Part shown: piece by piece, positions 1-7,590 of the stretch
How positions within the stretch are numbered: the stretch's first letter is position 1
How the letters are laid out: the number at the start of each line of letters is the position of its first letter
DNA from: Anaerolineaceae bacterium UBA5311
Lineage (GTDB): Bacteria > Chloroflexota > Anaerolineae > Anaerolineales > Anaerolineaceae
Assembly: GCA_002411175.1 (NCBI GenBank)
Contig: DHRN01000093.1
Coordinates: forward strand, 1-34,079
Reading direction: 5' to 3'
DNA: 34,079 nt
Notes under the pieces: model-generated
Seen by the model: the letters and a program-made list of their open reading frames with translations, nothing else
Database searches by the model: none
What the model was told of the DNA's origin: nothing
Program-made: the position numbers and the translations under genes

Positions 1-83
1 GGGATGGCATGGCAACCGTTCCCTACACCATAAGACAAACATAATTTTCCACATAGAGAATTGCTGAAGACATTCGGCTTGGC

Positions 84-111
84 TTGGAATTACAGCTGCG
101 TGAAGTATAAT
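84..111 (+). promoter_or_regulatory. Promoter for glyQS
   Basis: A perfect TATAAT at 106-111 is preceded, after 16 bases, by TTGGAA at 84-89, a 4/6 match to the -35 consensus. It lies 26 bases upstream of the glyQS start, which has an AGAGGTG ribosome binding site at 126-132. The remaining bases from 1 to 83 contain no gene that I can support. Confidence 0.55.
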
Positions 112-136
112 CAAGCGGATATTACAGAGGTGTTTT

Positions 137-3130
137 ATGAACCAAGGTTTAGATTTTCAATCCATTATTTTCAAACTACAGACCTATTGGGCAAGCCAGG
201 GCTGCCTGATCTGGCAGCCTTATTATTCCCAGGTTGGTGCCGGAACAATGAACCCCGCCACTTTTTTACGCGTTTTAGGTCCTGAACCCTGGCGGGTTGC
301 TTACGTTGAACCTTCCGTGCGCCCGGATGATGGACGCTATGGAATTAATCCCAACCGCTTGCAACAACATTATCAATACCAGGTTATTCTCAAACCCGAT
401 CCGGACAACCCACAAGAACTCTATCTCAATTCCTTGCTCGCGCTGGGGATCGACCCCAGGGAACACGATATCCGCTTTGTTGAAGATAATTGGGAGTCGC
501 CCGCGTTGTCAGCCTGGGGTTTGGGCTGGGAAGTCTGGCTGGATGGTCAGGAAATCACCCAATTCACCTACTTCCAGCAAGCCGGAGGAAAGACTTTGGA
601 AGTTCCGTCCGTGGAATTAACCTATGGGTTGGAACGGATCGCGATGACCTTGCAACATGTCAGCCACTTTAAGGACTTGCGCTGGAATGAAAGCCGAACT
701 TATGGGGAGGTCAACCAGGTTGCTGAGCAAGAACACTCTACTTATTATTATGAGGTTGCTGACGTGCCAAGGCTACGGGAAATGTTCAACCTTTTTACAA
801 GAGAAGCTGAAAACGCGCTGGAGCATGGGTTGGTATTGCCGGCTTATGACAATGTAATCAAATGTTCACATACATTTAACGTTTTGGATGCCAGGGGTGC
901 GGTTGGGTTCACAGAGCGCCAGGCGCTGTTTGGAAAGATGCGCGAACTATCGCGTAAGGTGGCTGAAGCATACTATGCCCAACGCAAAGAAATGGGTTTT
1001 CCCTGGTACCATGAAAACGAAACAGCCAGCCCGGATGACCGGTCAGAAATCCCTGAGCCAATCCAGGAAAAGGCTGACTTTTTATTTGAAATCGGCACTG
1101 AAGAACTCCCGGCAGGAGACCTCGATCGGGCAATTGAGCAATTGCAGGCAGCCTTTACCTCCTGGCTGGCTGAAACCCGCCTGGAATACGGACAATTATG
1201 CGTACAGGGCACTCCCCGACGATTGACGGCCTGGATTAATGAATTGCAAACACACCAGGAAAACCGCGTACTCGAGGTTAAAGGTCCTCCAGCGGATCGA
1301 GCCTTCGACAGTGAAGGAAAACCAACCAGGGTCGCGGAGGGTTTTGCGCGTAGTCGTGGTTTGAACGTTGACCAACTTGCTGTGAAAGACTTTGACAATG
1401 GGCGTTACGTGGTTGCCCAAGTGGCTGAAAGCGGAAAATCAGCAACAGAGCTGCTGGCGAAGACCCTGCCGGAAATCATCAAGGGTTTAAAATTTAGTAA
1501 AACGATGCGATGGAACGAAAGCGGCGATAGTTTTTCGAGACCGGTCCGCTGGCTGTTGGCGATTTTGGGAAACCAGGTGGTGCCATTTTCATTTAGCGGC
1601 TTACGTTCCGGGAATATATCGCACGGTTTTCGTTTCTCGAACGAAGCCCAAAAGACGATCGGATCACTGAGCGAGTACCAGCAATACCTGCAGGATCAAG
1701 GCATTATCCTTGATCAAAAGAGCCGGCGTAATGATATCTGGCAGCAAGCGCTGAAACTGGCAGGGTCTGTAAATGGCTGCCTGGAAAACGATACAGAATT
1801 GCTGCGAGAGATTACGAACCTGGTGGAGCATCCCACAGCCCTGTTGGGAAGTTTTGATGAACGCTATCTGCAAAGCTTGCCGACCGAGGTTTTGGTTGGA
1901 GTGATGAAAAAACATCAACGTTACATCCCGGTGCTCAACGGAGATAAGAACCTGACCAATCACTTCATCATCGTACGAAACGGCGATTCTGAAAACGCGG
2001 AAATTGTGGTCGGGGGGAATCAACAGGTTGTGTTGGCACGGTTCGCTGACGCGGAATTTTTTGTTCGCGAAGACATGCAAAAACCACTGGAAGCATTTGT
2101 CCCCAAACTCAGCCAGCTGACCTTCCAAAAAGAACTGGGGTCAATGCTCGACAAAACAAACAGAATTGAGCGGCTTACCCACGTGTTGGCGGAACGACTG
2201 GATTTGGACGAGCAGGATAAGCAAACAGCGGCAAGAATTGCCCAGCTTAGCAAAGCGGATCTGGCAACAGCGATGGTGGTGGAAATGACCGCCTTGCAAG
2301 GAGTGATGGGAATGTATTACGCTCGCAATTCCGGGGAGACCGATGAGGTTGCCAACGGACTTTTTGAATATTATCTACCCCGTACGCCTGAAGACCCGCT
2401 GCCCAGGAACAAAGCAGCCATCACCGTTGGCTTGGCTGATCGCCTGGATTCAATCGCCGGATTGTTTGCGGTAGGTCTGGCACCTACTGGAACCAAGGAT
2501 CCGTTTGCCTTGCGCAGAGCTGCTATCGGGCTGGTTAGTATTTTGACGGAAAAAGAAATCGATTTTGATACCCGTTGGGCATTGGAGGAGGCGGGCAAGG
2601 TTCAAAAAGTGGAATTTTCCACCGCATCCGCTGAACAAGCTGCTGCCTTTATTACCGGTCGCCTGCGCAACATGCTGATCGACGAGGGCTACCGCTATGA
2701 TGTGGTTGATGCGGTTGAAGCGGTCCATGGTACCAATCCCGGAAGGGCAAAGCAAATAGTCGAAGTTCTGGATAACTGGGTCAAGGAATCGTTTTGGCAG
2801 GAGTTATTGCCGGCATTCAGCCGTTGTGTGCGTATAACACGTGACTTAGGGCAAGTTTTTCCGGTTGATGCAAGTATTCTCGTTGAAAAAGAAGAGAAAG
2901 AGCTGCTTCATGCGATAGAACGAGCTGAAGCCGAGCTTTTTAAGGAGCCCGGAATCGAGCAGGCTTTGATTCAGATTAAGCGGCTGGTTGAGCCAATCAA
3001 TGATTTCTTTGACCAGGTTCTGGTGATGGCTGAGGATGAAACACTACGTGAAAGCAGACTGGGAATTTTGCAGCGCATCACCGCTTTGATGAAACCGTAT
3101 GCAGATTTTTCGAAGCTGGAAGGGTTTTAG
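137..3130 (+). CDS. glyQS: Glycyl-tRNA synthetase, fused alpha and beta subunits
   Basis: This enzyme charges tRNA-Gly with glycine in the cytoplasm. Most bacteria with this type make separate GlyQ and GlyS chains in an alpha2beta2 complex; here both are one 997-residue chain. Residues 1 to about 295 are the alpha catalytic part, with the class II motif RPDDGRYGINPNR near 62-74, DNWESPALSAWGLGWEVW near 117-134 and ELTYGLERIAM near 160-170. A linker of roughly 15 residues leads to the beta part, which opens with FLFEIGTEELPAGDL near 315 and runs to the end with the usual beta-subunit length. ATG at 137 has an AGAGGTG site four bases upstream. The fusion is intact, with no frameshift. Fused GlyQS is known from chlamydiae, plastids and some other bacteria. 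The gene appears monocistronic, since a repeat region follows it. Confidence 0.97.
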   Translation: MNQGLDFQSIIFKLQTYWASQGCLIWQPYYSQVGAGTMNPATFLRVLGPEPWRVAYVEPSVRPDDGRYGINPNRLQQHYQYQVILKPDPDNPQELYLNSLLALGIDPREHDIRFVEDNWESPALSAWGLGWEVWLDGQEITQFTYFQQAGGKTLEVPSVELTYGLERIAMTLQHVSHFKDLRWNESRTYGEVNQVAEQEHSTYYYEVADVPRLREMFNLFTREAENALEHGLVLPAYDNVIKCSHTFNVLDARGAVGFTERQALFGKMRELSRKVAEAYYAQRKEMGFPWYHENETASPDDRSEIPEPIQEKADFLFEIGTEELPAGDLDRAIEQLQAAFTSWLAETRLEYGQLCVQGTPRRLTAWINELQTHQENRVLEVKGPPADRAFDSEGKPTRVAEGFARSRGLNVDQLAVKDFDNGRYVVAQVAESGKSATELLAKTLPEIIKGLKFSKTMRWNESGDSFSRPVRWLLAILGNQVVPFSFSGLRSGNISHGFRFSNEAQKTIGSLSEYQQYLQDQGIILDQKSRRNDIWQQALKLAGSVNGCLENDTELLREITNLVEHPTALLGSFDERYLQSLPTEVLVGVMKKHQRYIPVLNGDKNLTNHFIIVRNGDSENAEIVVGGNQQVVLARFADAEFFVREDMQKPLEAFVPKLSQLTFQKELGSMLDKTNRIERLTHVLAERLDLDEQDKQTAARIAQLSKADLATAMVVEMTALQGVMGMYYARNSGETDEVANGLFEYYLPRTPEDPLPRNKAAITVGLADRLDSIAGLFAVGLAPTGTKDPFALRRAAIGLVSILTEKEIDFDTRWALEEAGKVQKVEFSTASAEQAAAFITGRLRNMLIDEGYRYDVVDAVEAVHGTNPGRAKQIVEVLDNWVKESFWQELLPAFSRCVRITRDLGQVFPVDASILVEKEEKELLHAIERAEAELFKEPGIEQALIQIKRLVEPINDFFDQVLVMAEDETLRESRLGILQRITALMKPYADFSKLEGF

Positions 3131-3174
3131 TAGTTTCGGTCTGTCATTTTGATATTGGGGTTCTGAGACTTGGC

Positions 3175-3290
3175 TGGATTGTCGTTCAGGGACCAGGTTG
3201 GATTGTCATTCCGGGATCAGGTTGGATTGTCATTCCGGGACCAGGTTGAATTGTCATTCGGGGATCAGATTGGATTGTCATTCTGAGCCT
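3175..3290 (+). repeat. 24-bp tandem repeat array A
   Basis: Four full units begin at 3175, 3199, 3223 and 3247, with a partial fifth at 3271. The unit reads TGGATTGTCATTCCGGGACC followed by AGGT, with scattered substitutions. The last unit runs directly into TGTCATTCTGAGCC, the edge of the interspersed block. Confidence 0.9.
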
Positions 3291-3975
3291 CTTTTGCGAA
3301 GAATCTTAACGCTGAAGTAGAAATGTCATTACGGTTGAAAAGTATAGATCCTTACGAAGTACACTGTGTGTCACTTCGTTCAGGATGACAAAGACTAAGT
3401 CGTTCAGGATGACAGGAAACAGGGAACAGGGAGCAGGGAATATTGAGATTATGATTCTTTTCCCCGTCACTGCGTGCCCCCGATAAGTGAATGGCAGGGA
3501 CTTTTTGGATCACGAGAAGGGGGCGCGGCAGCCTGCCTTTGATCTCTTATCTTGAATAAATGCGCAAAGAGAAAATTCAGATTGCCACGCCGTTTTGCCG
3601 AACGGAATTCATCACCAACCATCAAAGCTTAACGGCAAAACGGCTCGCAATGACGGTTTTGCTGATAGCTTATAGCTGATATGGACCAGGGAATAGAAAG
3701 TCGGGAACAGTGAGCGGGGAGCAGGTAACGGGGAATATTGAGATTATGATACTTTTCCCCGTCACTGCGAGCCCCCGATAGGTGAATGGCAGGGTCTATT
3801 TGGATTGCGAGAAGGGGGCGCGGCAGCCTGCCTTTGATCTCTTATTCTTTTAATTGCCATTCTGACAAGCGGACCGTCATTCTGAGCCTTTTTTGCGAAG
3901 AATCTTAACGCTGAAGTAGATATGTCATTACGGTTGAAAGGTATAGATCCTTACGAAGTACACTGTGTGTCACTA

Positions 3976-4080
3976 CGTTCAGGATGACAAAACCCTTTCG
4001 TTCAGGATGACAATGACTCAGTCGTTCAGGATGACAATGACTCAGTCGTTCAGGATGACAATGACTCAGTTGTTCAGGTT
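3976..4080 (-). repeat. 24-bp tandem repeat array B, inverted relative to array A
   Basis: Units begin at 3976 (23 bases), 3999, 4023 and 4047 (24 bases each), with a partial one at 4071. The unit is CGTTCAGGATGACAATGACT followed by CAGT. Its core GGATGACAAT is close to the reverse complement of the ATTGTCATTCC core of array A, so the two arrays face each other across the gap. The array ends 14 bases before the stop codon of the MerR-type gene. Confidence 0.88.
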
Positions 4081-4093
4081 GGAAGAACAAAAA

Positions 4094-5053
4094 TTACACC
4101 ATGCCCAGCGTCAAAATACGGCGAACGCTGTCGACGTTGGTGTCGAGCTCATCTCCCAGGTAAATCCCAGGCAATTGCTTTTGGGCATCTTCGTTCTGGC
4201 GCATATAGCCGCCAAAAAAGCCAAATTTCGGTTTTCCTCTCAAACTGCTCAGCTGTTTTGAAAATCCGTTTAACAAAAACGCGGTCGGCTCCTGGTTAAT
4301 TGACAGGCAAATAAGTTTTGGGCGGGCAATCTTGGAATAATCTATTAAATCTTCGGCTGGCAGGTCTGGTCCAAGATATTCTACAAAGTAATTTCTCTGG
4401 CGCAGCAGTACTGCAAGCATCAAGGGGCTCATCTCGTCCATTGTCTCGGGACCGCAGCCAACCAGGACCAGCGCGCCTTCTTTCATAGCCGGCAAACCCT
4501 GCATGATCCCCAGCAGGCGTGCCTTAATCACCTGGGAGGACAAGTGGCGTGTAGCGATGGGGATGTCACCATGGAACCAGGCTTCATCCAAAAGGGCGAG
4601 ACAAGGTTCGATCACTTCCTGGAAAATGGTGATAAGCTCGAAATAGACCTGGCATTCCTCGAAAATTATCGCACTTCGTTCGTCATTGTGAGAGACAAGC
4701 GCACCGAACAACAATTCGGCATAATCGCGGGCTGGACGGGGTGCCTTCTTTCGTGGTTTGGCGGGGCTATAGGTCTGAATGGCTTCGGGCCATTCGCCTT
4801 TTTCACGGATTTGGTTGAACTGTTGAACCACCTGGCTGATACTGATGCCTGAATTTACCCTGCGCTGCACCCAAATCAACAATTGGATGTCGCGTTCGGC
4901 ATAGAGTCTATATCCATTAGGCATACGTACGGGCTGGAGCAGGTTATAGCGCCGCTCCCAGGCACGCAGGGTCACTGGTTTTATCCCTGTGCGGTTTTGT
5001 ACGGCTTTAATGGTGAATTCTGGTTCTGTTGGAAAACTATCTATTTGGCTCAT
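4094..5053 (-). CDS. MerR-family regulator with degenerate B12-binding domain
   Basis: A 319-residue cytoplasmic DNA-binding protein. Residues 12-82 form a MerR winged helix (TLRAWERRYNLLQPVRMPNGYRLY at about 28-51). Residues about 108-190 match the helical cap, and about 194-300 the Rossmann-like cobalamin domain of the CarH/LitR photoreceptor group (LGPDLPAEDLIDY near 227-239). The cap keeps W159 and H170, but the Glu normally before that His is Arg169. The lower-ligand E-x-H-x-x-G motif reads ETMDEM at 203-208, so the cobalt-binding His is Met205. It may therefore not bind B12 as CarH does. Its ATG overlaps the stop of the upstream capA gene in the pattern ATGA and has a strong AGGAGG site, so it is co-translated with capA. 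Its target is unknown; capA or nearby genes are plausible. Confidence 0.88.
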   Translation of the reverse strand: MSQIDSFPTEPEFTIKAVQNRTGIKPVTLRAWERRYNLLQPVRMPNGYRLYAERDIQLLIWVQRRVNSGISISQVVQQFNQIREKGEWPEAIQTYSPAKPRKKAPRPARDYAELLFGALVSHNDERSAIIFEECQVYFELITIFQEVIEPCLALLDEAWFHGDIPIATRHLSSQVIKARLLGIMQGLPAMKEGALVLVGCGPETMDEMSPLMLAVLLRQRNYFVEYLGPDLPAEDLIDYSKIARPKLICLSINQEPTAFLLNGFSKQLSSLRGKPKFGFFGGYMRQNEDAQKQLPGIYLGDELDTNVDSVRRILTLGMV

Positions 5054-6780
5054 TGATTCCTCCTGAGGTGTTCAGACACGGTGAAGATGTCGAAAAGGAA
5101 CTTTTCGCGTTCTTCAGGTGTCATAAACCTGGGCTTGGCAGTATCTTCCAGGGTGATGGTAAGAAGCTGGGTGCTGATATGCCTGCCCATGTAAAAAAAG
5201 TGTTTTTGAATAAAACTATCGTAAGTTATATAAAATCCGGGTTGGTCGAAAAACAGATTGCCTAAACCATAATGGACAAAGGCATCTGCATAGAATTCCA
5301 TTCCCTTGGCAATGTGGGACTGGCTGCCATTGACGATGATTGCCCCGGCTTCAGCCAGGGGTCTGAAGTCCTGGATGGCTTTGCTTGTGGCATACAGGGA
5401 ATAGTCTTCCTGGTACTGCAGGGTGACAATTGGCAGGTAGCCTTCTTGCTTAAGATTAAAAATTTCCCGCTGCATCCAGGTAAAATCTTCACAAGGTGCC
5501 GCGCCGCTCTCATCTTCAGTAGCCCATGCCATTTCAGGACCATAATAATTGCAGCCAATAAAAGCCAGCTTGTTGCCATTGTGTTCAATTTTCAACGGAG
5601 CCCTGGAGTTTTCAAGGTTTATCCCACCGGCGTACCATTGCATCCCGTATTTCTCGTAAAGCCCGAGTGTGAATGGCACAGAATCGACTTTATAGAGAGC
5701 TCTGACATCGTTATTATGATTCCCGGTGAGCTCAATGATATCCGCCCCGAGATCATCGAGTAACCGGATATATTCCGGATTGCTGCAAAAGATGAAGCCT
5801 GTGTAATCCGGGTCGGGAAATTTACAGCCTTCATAAAAAGAGACCTCGTTGCTGATATGGGTAAAGTCAGCGGCGCGCATTACATCCCGAATTTCTGTTC
5901 CGGGGTAGAGCACGCCCTGAATTTCCATTTCATAGGCAGTGTCACGAGCCATGGCGGTTACACCTGTCATGATCAGGCTGGTTAGCCGATTGGGCTGGTA
6001 GTTGCTTTCAAGCAGCAATTCATCCAATAAAACTGGGTCAACCTCCAGGTCTGCATCCGTCAGACGCAAACCGACAGCCAGGGTTAGCGGGTAAGTGGAG
6101 GGGTCAAAATCGTCATCCAACGGGCTGACGCCATCAATTGAAATCACCTTGAAGGCGGGCGTCAAATTCTCAAATGGCAATATCGACCAGGTCTCCTTTT
6201 CAGTGGGATCATTCAAAAAATAAAAGGGCTGATCAATAATATCAACTGACTGGGGGTTGTCAGGGTTGATCAGGATTTGAAGGACGGTTTTATCAGTACT
6301 GCGGGCATCGATTCCGGCAAATGGAGCATCCTGGATATCTGATTTGTCAGTCAGGTAGTCGTTTAACTCTTTGAGGGAAATATCGTCCTGAATGGTGAAA
6401 AATGGAGCTGCCAGGGCGTAAACACGATAGGAAATGGAGGCATATTCCTGCCCAGGTTCGATCATTTCGATGATGATGTCAGCCTGGCTCCCCGGGGTTG
6501 AGGGGATTATTCCGGCGGGATAAATGTCAGAGACGGCTTCCTGCGGCAACCGGGGACCGTCTGTTGAAACGGTCAGTAGAGCAGGGGTGGACGTCGGACC
6601 TGGCAAAGAGGTGGCAGTGCTTGTGGCAGCAGACGGAGTTGGCGCGGGGGTGTTGGTCGCGCTAACTTCGGTGATAATGACCTGCGCTGGTTGACAGGCA
6701 GCGACCAACAACAGAATCCCCATGGATATCAGGATAATCCGGCGTTTCAGCAATCGTGTATAAGGTAATTTGTTATTCAT
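5050..6780 (-). CDS. CapA-family lipoprotein (paralogue 1)
   Basis: A 576-residue secreted protein. Residues 1-29 are a lipoprotein signal, with basic residues, a hydrophobic core and lipobox LVAAC (Cys29). A Thr/Ser/Pro/Ala-rich tether follows. The C-terminal half, about 290-560, is a CapA/PgsA-type metallophosphatase-like domain, with ELTGNHNND, AFIGCNYYGPEM, NGSQSHIAKGMEF and HYGLGNLFFDQPG. Relatives work in poly-gamma-glutamate or capsule synthesis, but CapB/CapC are absent here, so the role is open. The middle 100-280 region has no assignment I recognise. It is the first gene of a two-gene unit with the MerR-type regulator. It shares domain order with the protein at 14500-16206. The site before the ATG is weak (GAG). 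Confidence 0.88.
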   Translation of the reverse strand: MNNKLPYTRLLKRRIILISMGILLLVAACQPAQVIITEVSATNTPAPTPSAATSTATSLPGPTSTPALLTVSTDGPRLPQEAVSDIYPAGIIPSTPGSQADIIIEMIEPGQEYASISYRVYALAAPFFTIQDDISLKELNDYLTDKSDIQDAPFAGIDARSTDKTVLQILINPDNPQSVDIIDQPFYFLNDPTEKETWSILPFENLTPAFKVISIDGVSPLDDDFDPSTYPLTLAVGLRLTDADLEVDPVLLDELLLESNYQPNRLTSLIMTGVTAMARDTAYEMEIQGVLYPGTEIRDVMRAADFTHISNEVSFYEGCKFPDPDYTGFIFCSNPEYIRLLDDLGADIIELTGNHNNDVRALYKVDSVPFTLGLYEKYGMQWYAGGINLENSRAPLKIEHNGNKLAFIGCNYYGPEMAWATEDESGAAPCEDFTWMQREIFNLKQEGYLPIVTLQYQEDYSLYATSKAIQDFRPLAEAGAIIVNGSQSHIAKGMEFYADAFVHYGLGNLFFDQPGFYITYDSFIQKHFFYMGRHISTQLLTITLEDTAKPRFMTPEEREKFLFDIFTVSEHLRRNQ

Positions 6781-6801
6781 AATTCAGCTCATAGGCGGGA
6801 C

Positions 6802-6823
6802 GGCAGCGAATTGATCGGCTGCC
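6802..6823 (-). promoter_or_regulatory. Hairpin in the capA leader
   Basis: GGCAGC at 6802-6807 pairs with GCTGCC at 6818-6823 around a ten-base loop, between the proposed capA promoter and its start codon. There is no U-run after it on the minus strand. It could be an operator or a leader structure; the function is not shown by the sequence. Confidence 0.3.
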
Positions 6824-6855
6824 TGAATCCATAACCCGGCTCTTTGTATAAGGTT

Positions 6856-6884
6856 ATTATAATCCTCACTACTACCCTACGCAA
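6856..6884 (-). promoter_or_regulatory. Promoter for the capA-merR unit
   Basis: Read on the minus strand, TTGCGT (6884-6879) is followed after 17 bases by a perfect TATAAT (6861-6856). This would give a leader of about 70 bases before the start at 6780. The -35 is only a 3/6 match. Confidence 0.42.
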
Positions 6885-6926
6885 CCTTGGAAGGTGGAAA
6901 AAGCTCTCAGGATCACAAAATGCTTG

Positions 6927-6976
6927 AAAAAACAGCAGCCCGCGGTGTCCTGTTAAAGTTGGTTATCTCGCGGCTG
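6927..6976 (-). terminator. Probable intrinsic terminator after the NYN gene
   Basis: On the minus strand CAGCCGCG (6976-6969) pairs with CGCGGGCTG (6944-6936) with one bulged G across a loop of 24 bases. Three bases later there is a run of six T (6932-6927). It lies just past the stop of the gene at 6983-7477. The long loop lowers confidence. Confidence 0.45.
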
Positions 6977-6982
6977 AAGTTT

Positions 6983-7477
6983 CTACGGGTTCAGACCGTC
7001 AGGCGGCTGGGAACCGTATTGGTTAAAAAAATCTTCCCATTCTTTTACTTCCCGTTCCGATAAACCAGAATCCTGGGTTGTGGGTTGGGGTAGTTGATTG
7101 GAAAGCAATTCCAGTTGTTCTGAAAAAGATTGGCTGGTCAGAATGGTTAAATGATGCGCCCTTCCTGCTGCCTGAACCATGCGGTCAGAGCTCACCAGGC
7201 TATGGTTTCGTGCGGAAGCGCCCAGCTGCTGGATGTATTCCGCGATTGCCGTGTCTGCAGTGGTGCCGGCTGGCACGAAAACTGCTTTGACCAGACCGAA
7301 ATTTCGCTGTCCGGAATGACCGGTAGCAGCCCGGTCAAAGAAAACCATTGCCCTGGATTTTTTTGCCCTTAAAAAGGGAGTAAGAAGATCGATCAAGGCT
7401 TGCTCATCATCCAAATCGCCCAACGTGAGCCCTCGAATATGGGGAATAAGATTGTGTCCGTCGATTATATATTGCAT
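6983..7477 (-). CDS. NYN-domain protein, YacP-type (predicted endoribonuclease)
   Basis: A 164-residue soluble protein that resembles the YacP/Rae1 NYN family, PIN-like metal-dependent ribonucleases; in Bacillus subtilis Rae1 cuts mRNA on the ribosome. The start YIIDGHNLI at 3-11 is the family signature and holds the first acidic residue, Asp6. Further acidic positions are in DDEQALIDLL, VFFDRA, TADTAIAEYI and VSSDRMVQAAG, the latter being the usual last strand. The C-terminal 25 residues are variable. The usual length is about 170 residues, so it is complete. It is divergent from the zinc-ribbon gene at 7591 with 113 bases between them. Catalysis is inferred from family membership only. Confidence 0.85.
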   Translation of the reverse strand: MQYIIDGHNLIPHIRGLTLGDLDDEQALIDLLTPFLRAKKSRAMVFFDRAATGHSGQRNFGLVKAVFVPAGTTADTAIAEYIQQLGASARNHSLVSSDRMVQAAGRAHHLTILTSQSFSEQLELLSNQLPQPTTQDSGLSEREVKEWEDFFNQYGSQPPDGLNP

Positions 7478-7568
7478 AGCGCAATTGTAACCCAGTCGCC
7501 AACAACGCCTGAACGTAAATTCGATGGAATGGAAGGGCAGATTCCCGTTATTTTTTGCCGGGTGCAGT

Positions 7569-7574
7569 TATAAT
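7569..7574 (+). promoter_or_regulatory. Candidate -10 element for the zinc-ribbon genes
   Basis: A perfect TATAAT lies 16 bases before the ATG at 7591. No good -35 is visible at 16-18 bases upstream. If it is used, transcription begins around 7581, which favours 7591 over the earlier in-frame starts as the real start codon. Confidence 0.33.
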
Positions 7575-7590
7575 CATGGGGGATGGAGCT

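Larger units (their letters stand above)
3131..4093. repeat. Gene-free mosaic of short interspersed repeats
   Basis: This gap of about 960 bases is built of repeated blocks. One block, from TTCTGAGCC through the stretch ending GTGTGTCACT, occurs at about 3281-3375 and again at about 3871-3975 with few changes. A second block, from ATTGAGATTATGAT through GCAGCCTGCCTTTGATCTC, occurs at about 3443-3546 and 3738-3841. Runs of the AACAGGGAACAGGG type lie at 3416-3440 and 3684-3735. Both ends carry arrays of 24-base units, listed separately. The two apparent reading frames here (3905-4090 minus and 3965-4261 plus) are low-complexity translations of the array, not genes. I see no clear terminator for glyQS. 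Confidence 0.85.

Noticed and set aside
973..1398. 141-aa minus-strand frame inside glyQS
   Set aside because: Lies fully within the conserved glyS part; shadow of codon bias.
3131..4093. CRISPR array
   Set aside because: The 24-base repeats are contiguous with no unique spacers, and no cas genes are nearby.
3905..4261. Two overlapping reading frames on opposite strands with repeating peptides (SHCHPERL and MTQSFR types)
   Set aside because: They are translations of the 24-base array (24 is a multiple of three, so frames stay open). No ribosome site, and the plus-strand frame runs into the MerR-type gene.
5050..5053. B12 riboswitch in the capA-merR unit
   Set aside because: No B12-box-like conserved sequence in 6781-6982, and the regulator starts inside the upstream stop codon, leaving no room for an aptamer.
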